From positions 512,501 through 576,500 of the forward strand of contig CAJNDS010002173.1 in the NCBI GenBank assembly GCA_905221605.1: a stretch of 64,000 nt of DNA, given 5' to 3'. The translations under genes were made by a program, and so were the position numbers. Numbering within the stretch: the stretch's first letter is position 1; every line of letters begins with the position of its first letter. The notes under the pieces were generated by a model. The model made no database searches. It was given only the letters and a program-made list of their open reading frames with translations, and had not been told where the DNA came from. This document shows, in pieces, positions 19,501 through 32,300 of this stretch. The DNA comes from Symbiodinium natans. Lineage: Eukaryota; Sar; Dinophyceae; Suessiales; Symbiodiniaceae.

Positions 19501-22500
19501 ATGAATCGTATTTGGCCTTGGGTTGCTGGGGGGGCTTAGGGCCATGGGGATCATCAAGAGCTTCTTAGCTTCTTAGCAAAGGGGCTCTTTGATTCTCCAC
19601 TTTCAGGACCACCCTTGCTTCTCCAATTTCATGCTGCCCTCTTCCGCAATGGGAAAGCCTTCACGTCTCCGCTTCGCCAGAAATTAGGGTGACTGCCGGG
19701 AATTCAGAGGCGATCTGTTCCGACAGCTCTTACATTACAAAGATGTCATGGCACCTTGAGCTAGAGAGGCAGGGCCCTGAACGCTTGATGCTTCTTCGCG
19801 CCCTGATGAAACCCTAACCTTGAGCCCCCAATCCCAAAACCCTCAACATGAGACCAAAGCTCCCTCAACCCCAAAAACTGAGACCTGAACTCCCTAAACT
19901 CCCTAAACCCTAGACCAACCCTAAACCCTAAACCCTAAACCCCAAACCCCAGACCCCAAACCCCAAACCCTAAACCCTAAACCAAGTCACATCCTTGTCA
20001 GCTCCCGCTTGGAGGAGGAAGCGCACGACCTCGATGTGGCCGCGCTCGGTGGCCATGCCGAGGGGAGATCGCACGTCGCGCCCACTGACCTGGAAATACA
20101 ACAGGGTTTAGGGGTTTAGGGTTTAGGGTTTAGGGGTTTGGGGTTTAGGGTTTAGGGGCCTAGGGTTCAGGGTTTCAGGTTTTGGGGTTTGGGGGTTTAG
20201 GGGTTTGGGGTTTGGGGTTTAGGGGTTGGGGCTTAAGAAGAAAATACAATAATATCGGATAGCATATCGTATGAGATCATATGACAGCATGTGCATATAT
20301 ATATATATATACACAGAACATATAGCATATATACACGTACATACATTCTCATACCAGTCGATGACGTGCAGTGTAGAATTAGGGTTCCGGATTTCGGGTT
20401 TAGGGCTCCGGGTCCTAGGTTCGGAAATTGGGTGTCTCCCAAAGCTTGCCTTGTCCTTGTCGGCGCCCGCCTCCACCATGAGGCGTGCGAGCTCAAGATG
20501 TCCCATCTCGCACGCCATGCGGAGAGGTGTTCGCGACCTGGGGGGTTTCCGAAATTCGGGGCACCTTGTTGGGGTGGGGGTCCTTGTGATAAGGAAATCC
20601 TAAATCCTACTATTTGGGGGATCTATATCAGGGGTCCCCTATTTTCATAAACCCCCACCTGGGTCCACTGATCTTCTCGATGTTGGCATCGGCCTCCAAT
20701 AGCCTCCGGCGCGCCAAGGGGCGAAGGGGCACGGAGCAACAAGAAGTGCGACCAGGTTGAAAGTTTGAGGTTGGGAGGTTCCCCCTTATACTAACAGTTC
20801 TTAATTAATCGGGATAGTAGTAGGGGGTTACTAGAATCCCTATAAAGGACTGCTAGTATAAGGGGGAACATCCCAAGTTTCAGGTCCGGTTCTGGGTTGA
20901 CATGAGGCGGTTCGCGTTGCAAAGGGCTTTCCAAACAGCCGCCAGCAGCAGGCGCGCAATCTCCAGGTGCCCATGCTCGCAGGCCGTGCAGAGGGGCGTG
21001 GCGCCGATTCCGTTTGGCAAGTTAGGATCCTGGGGTCGTTGCCTTACTTCTCCAGCCAAGGAAAAAAAGTTAGAGTGCATTATTCCTACAAAATAAGGGC
21101 TCAGGGTTTTGGGTTTAGGGTTTAGGGTGTAGGGTTTAGGGTTTGGGGACAAGCTTAAAGATCAACTGTCCGCTAAGCAAGTTGCAAGTTGCAACAAGTC
21201 TTCGACCACTTCGAGCAAGCCGTCTTTCACGGCTGATGTGAGCCGGTCCGCATCCTTCTGCTCGGCAGGCAGGAAAGGAAGCCTGAGAGCTACTTCCAAG
21301 GGGGCGTGCTGTAAGGCTCAAAGGGTTGAAACTCATCCCCTCCCCTAAATCAACTCCCCCTTCCCCCTCGCCCCCAAAGAAGGAGCTCCCCAAAATGTGC
21401 GTTTAAAGGGAGGGGACGGGGGGTGGGGGGGGGCATTCCATCTAGGGACAAGATCAACTGGAGGTCGGTAAGGCCCTGAAGGCTCGCAGCGTCCTCCAGA
21501 GCCTGAGTCAGGGCCTCTGGGCTTCGAGGTTCGGAGGGCTTGAGCCCTGAACCCTAAACCCTAAACCCTAAACCCTAAACCCTCATCTAAACCCTAAACC
21601 CTAAACCTTAAGGCTAAGGGTTCAGGGTTCAGAGAACTCAGGGCTCTCAAGCCCAAAGCCCCCCCCCAAAGAACATGCTGAAAACCCCCCCAACCGTCCT
21701 GGCCATCACTGAGGAGCCGCTGTCGGAAGCGAGGCGTGCCCGAAGGTCCCCTCAAACGCCGCTTCAGGGACCGCACGTCATCGACCTCCTCCTGGAGGGG
21801 CATGGCCGTTCGAAGCCCTAAACCACCCTACAAAACAAAACCTCAAAACCCCGAAGCCCTAAGACCCCAAAACCCTCAACACCTCAAGACCCCAAAGCCC
21901 TAAAACCCTAAAACCCTAAGAACCCGAAGCCCTCAACTCATGGGCCCCCCTCTATTCGGGGGCCACGAGGTTGGGCCTGTGGCAGGGCCAGCACTTCCTC
22001 CCCAGAAGGCTTCCACACTCGCAACATGAAGGCGCCCTAAGCCGGTTGAGGGCTTAGGGCTCAGGGCTGCGCAACCCTGGGCATAAAAGGGGCTAGGGCC
22101 TGACTTCAGGTGAACGCTGCTGAGGTCGGTCACCCTAAACCCTAAACCCTAAACCCTAAACCCTAAACCCTAAACCCGAAACCCGAAACCCGAACCCTAA
22201 ACCCTGAAACCTAACGCTTGCTTATCTCGGCCTGCAGACGGGTTATGTAAACCTTGCGCTCCTCGAGCTGTCGCCAGATTCGGGATTCAGGGTCTAGGGT
22301 TTAGGGTTTAAGGCTTCAGGTTTAGAGTTTAGGGCTTAAGGCTAGGGTTTGGGGTTGAGGGTTTAGAGTTTAGAGTTTAGGGTTTAGGGTTTAGGGTTTA
22401 GGGTTTAGGGTTTAGGGTTTAGGGTTTAGGGTTTAGGGGCTTCGGGCTTGAAGATGCAGGGGACTGCCCTGGAGCCGAAACATCGACGGAGGCAGGACTC

Positions 22501-25500
22501 TGCAAACCTGTGGCACCATAGGGTTTAGGGCTTCGGGTTTAGGGTTCAGGGTTCAGGGTTCAGGGTTCAGGGTTTAGGGTTTAGGGTTTAGGGTTTAGGG
22601 TTTAGGGTTTAGGGTTTAGGGTTTAGGGTTTAGGGTTTAGGGTTTAGGGTTTAGGGTTGGCCCCCTAAACACTGAAGTCCCGAAACCCCCAAATCCCCCA
22701 AAACCCCGAACCCCCTAAACCGCCTAAACACCCCCCCTAAACCCCGTAAACCCCCTAAACCCCCTACATCCCCGAAAAACCCAAAAAACCCTAAACTCTA
22801 CCCTGAGCCCTGTAGTTCCCTTTGCGCTCTAGCAGGGTTGAGGGGGGGGTATGATTGAACCCCTTCTAGACAGGATCCACTGAATACCTAAACCCGTACA
22901 ACTCGATAACCCGGCCCCCTCGAACCCTACCCCCCTCTTCGTCCCCCTGATCCGACGCTGTGGAACAACCCTAAACCCCTGAACCCTAGCCCTAAACTAA
23001 ACCCTCAAGCCCCTGTAACTTGAAACGATTCAAAAGACTTAACTTTCCTCGGAACTCCTCGAAACTTTCCTCGAAACTCCTCGAAACTTTCCCGGACCTG
23101 ACCCCTTCATGATTTCAATGAACCCTAAACCCTAAACCCTAAGCCCTAAACCCTGAACCCCTAAACCTTCAGGTAAGCCCCGACTCAATCGGCCTGCTGC
23201 ACTTTGCCTTCGTTCTCCGCATCCTAAGAGTTCGGCTAGGAAGGACGAAGGTTGAGTGTCTAGGGGCCAAGCAACTGGGGCTTAGGGTTTGGGGTTTGGG
23301 GCTTAGGTCTTAGGGTTTGGGATTTGGGGTTTAAGGTTTGGGGTTTAGGGTTTGAAGTTTAGGGTTTCGGGTTTGGGGTTTAGGGTCTAGGGTTTGGGGT
23401 TTGGGGTTTGGGGTTTGGGGTTTGGGGTTTGGGGTTTGGGGTTTGGGCGTCTAGAAGCTAAGCAACGGTTTAGGTTTTAGGCACTGTAGAGTAGCTGCAG
23501 TGGGGCTGCAATGGGGCTCCTTGCTTAATGCCATACCCCTTGCCCCTTCGAACCAGAAGAACAACTTGTTTAGTGTCCCCCTGAGCTGAACCAACTGCTA
23601 CTTCTAGGCTTTTCAGCAGCCTCAAGTCAGGTTTAGGGATCGGAGCGGTCATCTTAAGACCCTTCTGGCCGCGGAAGGCTACGCGACGAGGGGCCAGCGC
23701 GGAAGTTGCCTCCGAGCAAGCGGGGCAGGGTGTGTGAAAGGTGCGGGATCCGGGGGTGGGGGCTTACGGTTTAGGGTTCAGGGCCATAGGATTTAGGACG
23801 TTTATGGGTTTAGGGTCTAGGGTTTCGGGAGCCAGTTGCATCCTGAGTGCCCTTGATTTGAAAGAATCAATCAGAAAAAGCTCGGTTCGAACAGTTCCTG
23901 CCTTTCTGAACGTCCAACCCTGCGCATTGTCTGCATCCAAGGAGGAAGGCGTCCTTTTCCTCCATTAATTAGAAAAGGAAGATTGCTTTGCAATAAGCAA
24001 GTTCCTTAGGAAGGGAAAGCGTTTGCTTACTCCTGAGGTAGAAGGTATAACAGCGAGGTAAGGCTGAGAGTAGGAGCCTACAGGAGTTACAACGAAACAA
24101 CCCAAGCCCAAGATGTAGGGTTAAGGTGTAGGGTTTAGGATTTAGGGCTTAGGGTTTGCCAACTTTATACCCGAAATCTTGCCATCTTCAAAAAGACCCA
24201 AGTTCCCACAGAGTGGAACCCTAAACCCGAAACCCTAAACCCTAAACCCACTGGGAAGGAAAAAGGGGGCCATCCGAAGCTCGCACCCCGACTGCACAAG
24301 GCCCTTCGCCCTCTAACCAAGCAGCGACTTGGAACCGAATTAACAACACCTAAGCACCGAAAACCGCTCAACCCCTCAACCCTGCGTTAGGGCTTGGGGT
24401 TTAGGGCTTCGGCTTTAGGATTTACGGTTTAGGGTTTCGGGTTTAGGTGTTAGGGCTTAGGGCTTAGGGTTAACCCTAAACCTTCTGCAGCCCTAACCCC
24501 GAAACCCCTTCAACTATTAACCCTAAACCCTAAACCCTAAACCCTAAACCCTAAACCCTAAACCCTCAACTATTAACCAGAACCCCCTGGTGCCTGCCTC
24601 GTCCAGCAGCAGCAGGGACGGCTTCCTCGCAAAAGCCAACACGGGGCACTCTTTTGAACTTCGTGGCTGGGACTTGGGGGCGGGGGGTTTAGGGTTTAGG
24701 GTTTAGGGTTTAGGGTTTAGGGTTTAGGGTTTAGGGTTTAGGGTTTAGGGTTTAGGGTTTAGGGTTAGGGTTTAGGTTAGGGTTTAGGGTTTAGGGTTTA
24801 GGGTGTAGGGTTTTAGGGTTTAGGGTTTAGGGTTAGGGTTTAGGGTTTAGGGTTTAGGGTTTAGGGTTTAGGGTTTAGGGTTTAGGGTTTAGGGTTTAGG
24901 GTTTAGGGTTTAGGGTTTAGGGTTTAGGGTTTAGGGTTTAGGGTTTAGGGTTTAGGGTTTAGGGTTTAGGGTTTAGGGTTTAGGGTTTAGGGTTTAGGGT
25001 TTAGGGTTTAGGGTTTAGGGTTTAGGGTTTAGGGTTTAGGGTTTAGGGTTTAGGGTTTAGGGTTTAGGGTTAGAAGGTTTAGGGCTTAAAGGCATGTCAG
25101 ACGGAGTCAGACGTTGGGCTAAGAGTCTTGGCTTCAGGCCTGACTCCTAACTACAAAAAGAAGAACAACCTCAATTCCAAAAGCCATGTCTCAACACAAC
25201 CCTCCACATCTGACAATGTGGACTTCACATCATGTCCTGCCAAACCGAATCAATTCCCGGACTCACCAGGTGGACGAGAAGCGCCCAACCCAGGCAGAAA
25301 GCCTTTCAAGCAGCAAAGCCCATCCTGAACCGCATGAGCCGTACATCCTGCGGTCGGCTTTTCGGCACCTTCTGACAAGAAAGCAGCCGCTACGAAGCGG
25401 AACACCTTAAGGAAACCAGAGCCACCTCCAGAAAATTCCAGAAAGCCCTCAACATGTGACAGGAGCATCTGCAGGAGCTACAGTTTGAAAGGCTCCTCGT

Positions 25501-26606
25501 GGTGGGCTATGAGTCTTAACTTCAGGCATGTTACCGATAGCATGTAGCTCTGTGACCTCTGTTCATCTGTCTCTAGGAAAGAACCAGACAGGAATATTTA
25601 GGGGACCTCCGGAGAGTGCGGGTGTCGGTTTGTCAATTCCACGGAACCCTAAACCCTAACCCTAAACCCTAAACCCTGAACCTTAAACCCTAAACCCTGA
25701 ACCCTGAACCCTAAACCCTAAACCCCAAACCCTAAACCCTAAACCCTCCCCCTCGGTGCCTGAGCAGCGCCCGAGCGATGGCGACCCGCTGGCGCTGGCC
25801 GCCACTGAGACGGGTTCCGCCCTCCCCTGCCAGGTTGGGAATTGGAGTTTGGGGTTTAAGGTTTTGGGTTTAGGGTTTAGGGTTTGGGGTTTGGGGTTTA
25901 GGGTTTAGGGTTTAGGTTTTGGGGTTTTGGGTTTTGGGTTTTGGGTTTTTTGTTTTGGGCTTAGGGTTTAGGGTTCGGGTTTAGGGTTTAGGATTTAGGG
26001 GTTGTTAGGGCCTACATTAACCCCGAAGCCCTCACAGGTACAACAGACAAAGGTTCCCTCCCCTCTAGCAAAACAACAACATGGGGACCCTAATTCAAAA
26101 CCATAAACAACCCTGAACCCTAAACCCTAACCCTAAACCCTAAACCCTAAACCCTAAACCCTAAACCCTAGACCCTAAACCCTAAACGCTAAACCCTAAA
26201 CCCTAAACCCTAAACCCTATAAACCAAACCGCACACTGAGAGAATGAAGCCCTGGAAGCAACGCATGACCTCCACGCTTAACAAACCAAACTCCAAAAGC
26301 CTGGCCTCATGTCACCCTCCACCCTAAGTCCTAGAGGCTTAGGGTTTAGGGTTTAGGGTTTAGGGTTTGGGGTTTAGGGTTTAGGGTTTAGGGTTTAGGT
26401 TTTAGGGTTTAGGGGCTTCTGTATCTTGAACCCTGGCTCCCGCCTATCATGGAGTGGTAGCCGTCTTCCAGCTCCTGAACGCAACGCTGATTGGGGGGCA
26501 AGGGGAGGGGGGGTTGGACCGAAGGACTTGTTGTTGTTAGGGGTTTGGGTTCAGGGTTTAGGGGAGGGGGTTTAAGGTTTAGGGTTTAGGGTTTAGGGTT
26601 TAGGGT

Positions 26607-26638
<32 letters not shown>

Positions 26639-29366
26639 GGTTTAGGGTTTGGGGTTTAGGGTTTGGGGTTTAGGGTTTAGGGTTTAGGGTTTAGGGTTTA
26701 GGGTTTAGGGTTTAGGGTTTAGGGTTTAGGGTTTACTTACGGTTTAAGGTTTAGGGTTTAGGGCCTGGCCTCCTTTATAAGAACACAGTCTGTTGCGGAG
26801 CCTATGATGCCCCCAGGGCCACTGTAAACCCTGTAAGCCCTAAGCCCTTAGAAGCCCGAAACCCTAAACCCTAAACCCTTAGAAGCCCGAAACCTGCTTC
26901 AAGTCGTCAGATCTCTCGCGCACTTTTTCTGGCGAGGGCCTCGAGCGCGGATGGGGAAACATCCATTCAAGCCCTTGGACTCTTAAACCTTAAGACCCGC
27001 AAAGCCTGTAAAGCCCCTAAACCCGAAACCCCTAAACCCTAAACCCTAAACCCCTAAACCCTACACCCTTAAACCCTTAAACCGTTCAACCCTTGAACCC
27101 CGAAAACCCTAAACCCCTAAACCCCCAAACCCTAAATCCTAAACCCGAAACCCTAAACCCTGGGGCTTAACAGGCCTGAGAGGGCTGAAGGACCTCCGTC
27201 TGCCTCCCTTCGCGGTAGCGCACCCTCGCCCGCGAAAAAGAAGCTGAGAACAGAAGACGCATCATCCTGGGAGGACATGGGGGGTTGAGCGTTTGGGGTT
27301 TAGGGTTTGGGGAAAGTTGGGGGTTTCGGGGGCGGGGGTGAAGGGCGTCTGGGACTTGGGAAGTTTGGCTATTTAGGGTTTAGGGTCGAGGGTTTAGGGT
27401 TGAGGGTTTAGGGTTTATTGCTGAAGGCTCAGTAGAGTGTAGGAGTCGGGTGTTGCACTGAGGCTACTTCTCGAGGTTGACACAAGAAACCGCTTCTCAA
27501 AAGAGACGCTCAGAATCTGGGTGGGCCAGACAAAGACCAGCACCAGCAGGAGCACCAAGAATGGCACTCGAAGCGATGACTGGAATGACAGCATGATTGG
27601 GGGCAACAGGGCTGTGAGGATTGCGGGCCGGGATGGACCCGATCCGGGTCCCAAACGAAAAGTTGTCCACGGCATTGACAGCAATAGCAGCTGCATGCAC
27701 AGCATTGCTTCATAGGTGGGCTGCACGATCACGACGAGGGGAAGGGCGACAAATATAGCCACCGAGAACCTGTCGGAAGACACATACGTAGCCACGAGCG
27801 CGAGCGCCAGCGTCTTTCGCCAGCCTCTGTCAGAGAAGTCCAACGCACCGGCGTCCAGCAGCAAGCACACTATATGCTCCTGGCCGCAAGATGATGCAGC
27901 AACGAGGCTTCTGCGAATACCGTGACTGGTCAGGCCCTCGGCCGTGCGAGGCGCATCTAGCAGCATGCGGACAATCTGCACATGGCCAGCTCCACTTGCA
28001 GCTCGTAGAGCACAGTCCCGGTCGCCACCAGCATCCAGCAATAACCGGAGTACCCTCGTGTGGCCCCTCTTCGAAGCGGCCTGAACAGGCGACTGGCGCT
28101 CGTTTTCGACGTCTGCGACCTGGTTTGGGTCGTGGCGGCATCTTGCCATCTCGAGGACTCGACGCTCCCAGCCCCATAGTGCCCATTCGATGAAGGAGCG
28201 CACCTCTTCTGTGGAAGACGTCACCTAAACTCCCAAAGAAGGAAATGGGAGCATCCTTCAATATGAGGGGTTAGGAAGCCTAAACATGGAAAGAGGAGAA
28301 AAGGGGGGTGCCACTGAAGGTCCGCGTCACAAAGGGAAGCACCACGAGCTGCAAGTCGAGAGGCGGCTCCAACGACGCCAACCTGGTATGATCTTCTAAG
28401 ATCTCGCTGCCGTGTACTAGGTTTTGCCGAAACTTTGGCACTCCTGCCCGCTGATGTAGCAGTTTCTTCAGCTTGTCGACACTGCTCAGCTCCGACAGGG
28501 GGATGGCCGCCAGCTCCTGACCGGAAGGTCTCCAGACGCGCAGCATCATCTGCGAGGTGGCATGGCTACATAAGGCGGGCCCCAAAGGCGCCGCACCCTT
28601 CCCCCCCCCCCACGTCTTCGAAACGAGAATTGCGGACACGAAAAAGTCTAACATACGCATGTACACATGAAGATACATCGAGTTTTCAGGGTGACCAGTG
28701 CCTCAGACACACCTCGTGGGCTCAAGGTCTACAGTTTTCGGCTGCGACCAACAACCTTGCAGACAGCCAGAAAACCCGAAGACTACCCCCGCCCCAACAT
28801 CCAAGCAAAAATGGGGCAGGGTGGAATCAAAGGAGGGAGCGGGAGAGGAACAGCGAGAGGCCCTCAAACCAAGGCCGAGACCAAAAAGGTGAGTTGTTAC
28901 AATTTATTGTCCCTTTGCAGGCTCTCCATCATGGTATCTTTCTTATAGTACCAAAAAATCGGGTTTAGGGTTCGAAGAGAAGACATCGCGCCTCCACGAA
29001 AGTGTGGGCATTCGCTGCCTTCGATGCAGACACGATGTCGTCAGTTGGCGGCACCTCGCCTGGTTCTCAGGAGGACTTATGTGTGAGTTCTGGGCTTATG
29101 GGCAAGAACGGTGAGGAGATCAGAGTCAGTTTACCAGCCAGGGTGGAGTTGAGTGGAGGGGGGGGGGGGAGGGGGGCGGGGGCAAAGCCGAAACCCTCAA
29201 CCCGGCACCCTCAACCGGAAAGCCTAAACCCTTCAACCGGAAACCCTAAACCCTGCTAACATTCATATTCCTTAACCCCTTCACCCCAGTACATGAACAA
29301 AGCTGCATGCACGTGCGTATTTGTGTATACGAATATAGAACCAAAAAACATATGTACATAGCATTT

Positions 29367-29398
<32 letters not shown>

Positions 29399-32300
29399 CA
29401 CAATGGTGTACGTGTGTCTATCGGGCTTTGGTCTTCGAATGGTTTGCTGCCGCACTTCTGTTCTACGATTGTTCTGCTCGATTGAAAGTTCACATGCCTC
29501 ATTCGCTTGGGAAAGCGAGTCCCCAAGTTTAGGGTGCATCCACTGTAGCCCTAAACCCTAAACCCTAAACCCTATACCCTAAAACCCTAAACCCTAAACC
29601 CTAAACCCTAAATCCAGAGCATCGGCTGCACCTGTTTTGGCTGAGGGCACCAGGACGTTTCTACTTGGAAGTTCATGGGAAGATCTGGGGTAACTATGGA
29701 AATACACCTAACCCCTAAACCCTAAACCGCTAATCCAAGTTCGAAACCCTAAACCCTAAACCCTAAACCCTAAACCGTCAATCCTTGTCCGAAACTCCAC
29801 CCTAAAGTGTCAATCCTGGTTCAAGTCCATACGTCAAGTTCTCCAGGATGGACCGACAAAAGACCTGCGGTGCAGGGTTCGGAGTGGTAGTGGTTTAGGG
29901 TTTAAGGTTTAGGGTTTAGGGTTTAGTGTTTAGGGTTTAGGGTTTAGGGTCTAGGGTCTAGGGTCTAGGGTCTAGGGTTTAGGGCTCGGGTTTAGGGCTT
30001 AGGCTTTAGGGTTCCGGGTTTCAGGTTTCGGGTTTTAAGGGTGTTAGGGTTTGAGGGTGCAGGGCTTAAGGGGCGAGGGGTTCAGGGGACGAGTCTAGGC
30101 TTCACGAATTCCAGAGGTTCCAAGATCTGAGTTCAAACCCTAAACACTAAACCCTGAACCCTAAACCCTAAACCCTAAACCCTAAACCCGAAACCCGAAA
30201 GACCCTAAACCCTAAAAACCCTGAACCCTAAACACACTTCACCCTAAGCTTGCTAACCTGCTTGAGCTCGTGATTTGGAACAGGTCGCCGTGCAACATCT
30301 CTCTACAGCACACCTGCTTCACCGACAGTTTCCAGGTGCAGCTAGTGCTCATTACAGCGCCGCAACACACTGTAGTGTAGGGCCTAGCGAAGGGCTGAGG
30401 TTGCCTGCGGCAGTAGCGGGCTCAAGGGGGAGATGTATTTCCGAGCCTCGTACAGGTGCAACTAGGCGTGGCGTTTTAGAGTTTAGGGTGTCAACCTTGC
30501 CCAGCAAACATTTGCAATGAAGAAACCATGGTTCAGGATTCTCTTCAAGACTAACCCAGAATAGCTGGTAGTAAGGAGGAGGAAGTGTGACTCTGGGGGT
30601 TACCTGATCCCTGCAAGCCCCCCGAGCCCGAAGCCCCCAACCTCTATCCCTCGGAGCGTAGGAATCTCGGGCTTGAAGATCCGCTGACCACCAGGATTTA
30701 GGGTTTAGGATTTAGGGTTTAGGGTTTAGGATTTAGGGTTTAGGGTTTAGGGTTTAGGGTTTAGGGTTTAGGGTTTAGGGTTTAGGGTTTAGGGTTTAGG
30801 GTTTAGGGTTGTTTGGGCTTCGGGGTGTTCGGAAGCCTGGGTGTCCTGCGACACAACGCCCACGCGCCTTGGTGGAAGGAACACTAGGGTATAGGGTTTA
30901 GGGCTTGGGGTTTAGGGTTTAGGGTTTAGGGTTTAGGGGTTTAGGGTTTAGGGTTTAGGGTTAATAGCTCACCCCAGTGTTGGTGAGCGGCATAAGCCTT
31001 GACTTTCGCTTTTGGGGTTTGGGGTTTGGGCCGTGGCGTTGAGGGTTTAACCCTAAACCCGAAACCCTAAAACCCTAAACCCTAAACCCCTAAATCCCGA
31101 AACCCCCTTGAGAAAGACCCAAGCGATCCGAGTGCGGGGCTTGCGGTAGAGGCGTAAGTTGTACTCCGTCAGGGGCCGCCCGTTGACCAGGATGTGGCCA
31201 CCTTTGAGAATGGTCCCCTGTGCCCCTGAGCAGATCTGAAAACCCGTAAAACTCTAGGGGAGGTTGAGGGCTGCGGTTTAGGGTTCAGGGTTTAGGGTTT
31301 AGGGTTTAGGGTCGAGGGTTTGGGGTTTGGGGTTTAGGGGTTTGGGGGCCTGTCGGCCCCAAACCCTGAACCCTACTGAAGAACCTGGTTATAAGGGCCG
31401 GCGTTGTTACATAGCACGGTTTCGAGGACAACTGTCATTAATTCTTCGACTTTAGGGCTTCGTCGTCCCTCCTACATGGTATCCTCTTTGCAAAATCTAC
31501 TCCTGGCCAAGATGTTGAGAAGCTGAGCGTTTGTAGACATGCAGCCCATGCATATCATCAAGCCGGATCTTGTCAGGGGAGGGGGGAGGGGGAGGCCATG
31601 AACCTTGAAGAATGTCTTCGCCCCGGCCTCAACAGCAAAACCCTGAGCCCCTGAAACCCCCAACTCTTTGCAACTACAAACCCCTCAGCCCCTGAGCCCC
31701 TGAACCCCTCAACCCCGAACCCGGAACTCCCAGACCAAAAAAAGAAAGAAAACAAGCCTTCGCAATCCGACCTTGAGCCCAGGAATACAGTCTTCCGGCT
31801 CAAGGCATTGGCCTTGTACGAGGCAAGCGCCAACCCCCCCCCCCGCCCGAAAAAAAGAAAAAAAAAAAACTAAACCCTAAAGCCTGAACCCTAACCCCGA
31901 ACCCCCGCCCCCAGCCCCCCCGCCGAACCCTAAACCCTGACAAAGCCCCCCCGGACTCCTGTATCCCGAGACCCTCGGCGCCCTCGAACCTCCGCGCCTT
32001 TTGGGTCGTAGAACCGCAGCAGCAAGCCCACCAAAGTGCTCCTGGAGAGGTGCATTCTTGGAGTCCCATCGGTGAGGTCTATCGGGTTTAGGGATTCGGG
32101 GTTTAGGCCTCCGGCTTTAGGGTCTGTAGGGATCCTGGCGCTTAAGTATTTTGGGCTTTGGGCGTAGCTACTGCCCCTTTAAAACTCTAAACCCGAAAGC
32201 CAGGGATTCGACGTCCGGATCTCCCCTAAACCCTAAACCCTAAACCCTAAACCCTAAACCCTAAACCTTGAACCCTCCCATTGCGGGTTTCGGGCTTGTG

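Noticed and set aside
24687-25075. A true chromosome end (telomere)
   Set aside because: It is the longest array but is bounded by unique DNA and transporter exons on both sides, so it is interstitial.
27497-28261. Several overlapping frames on both strands over the ankyrin exon
   Set aside because: Only the frame with repeated G-H-x-x-x-V-x-x-L-L ankyrin motifs is conserved. The others are shadows.
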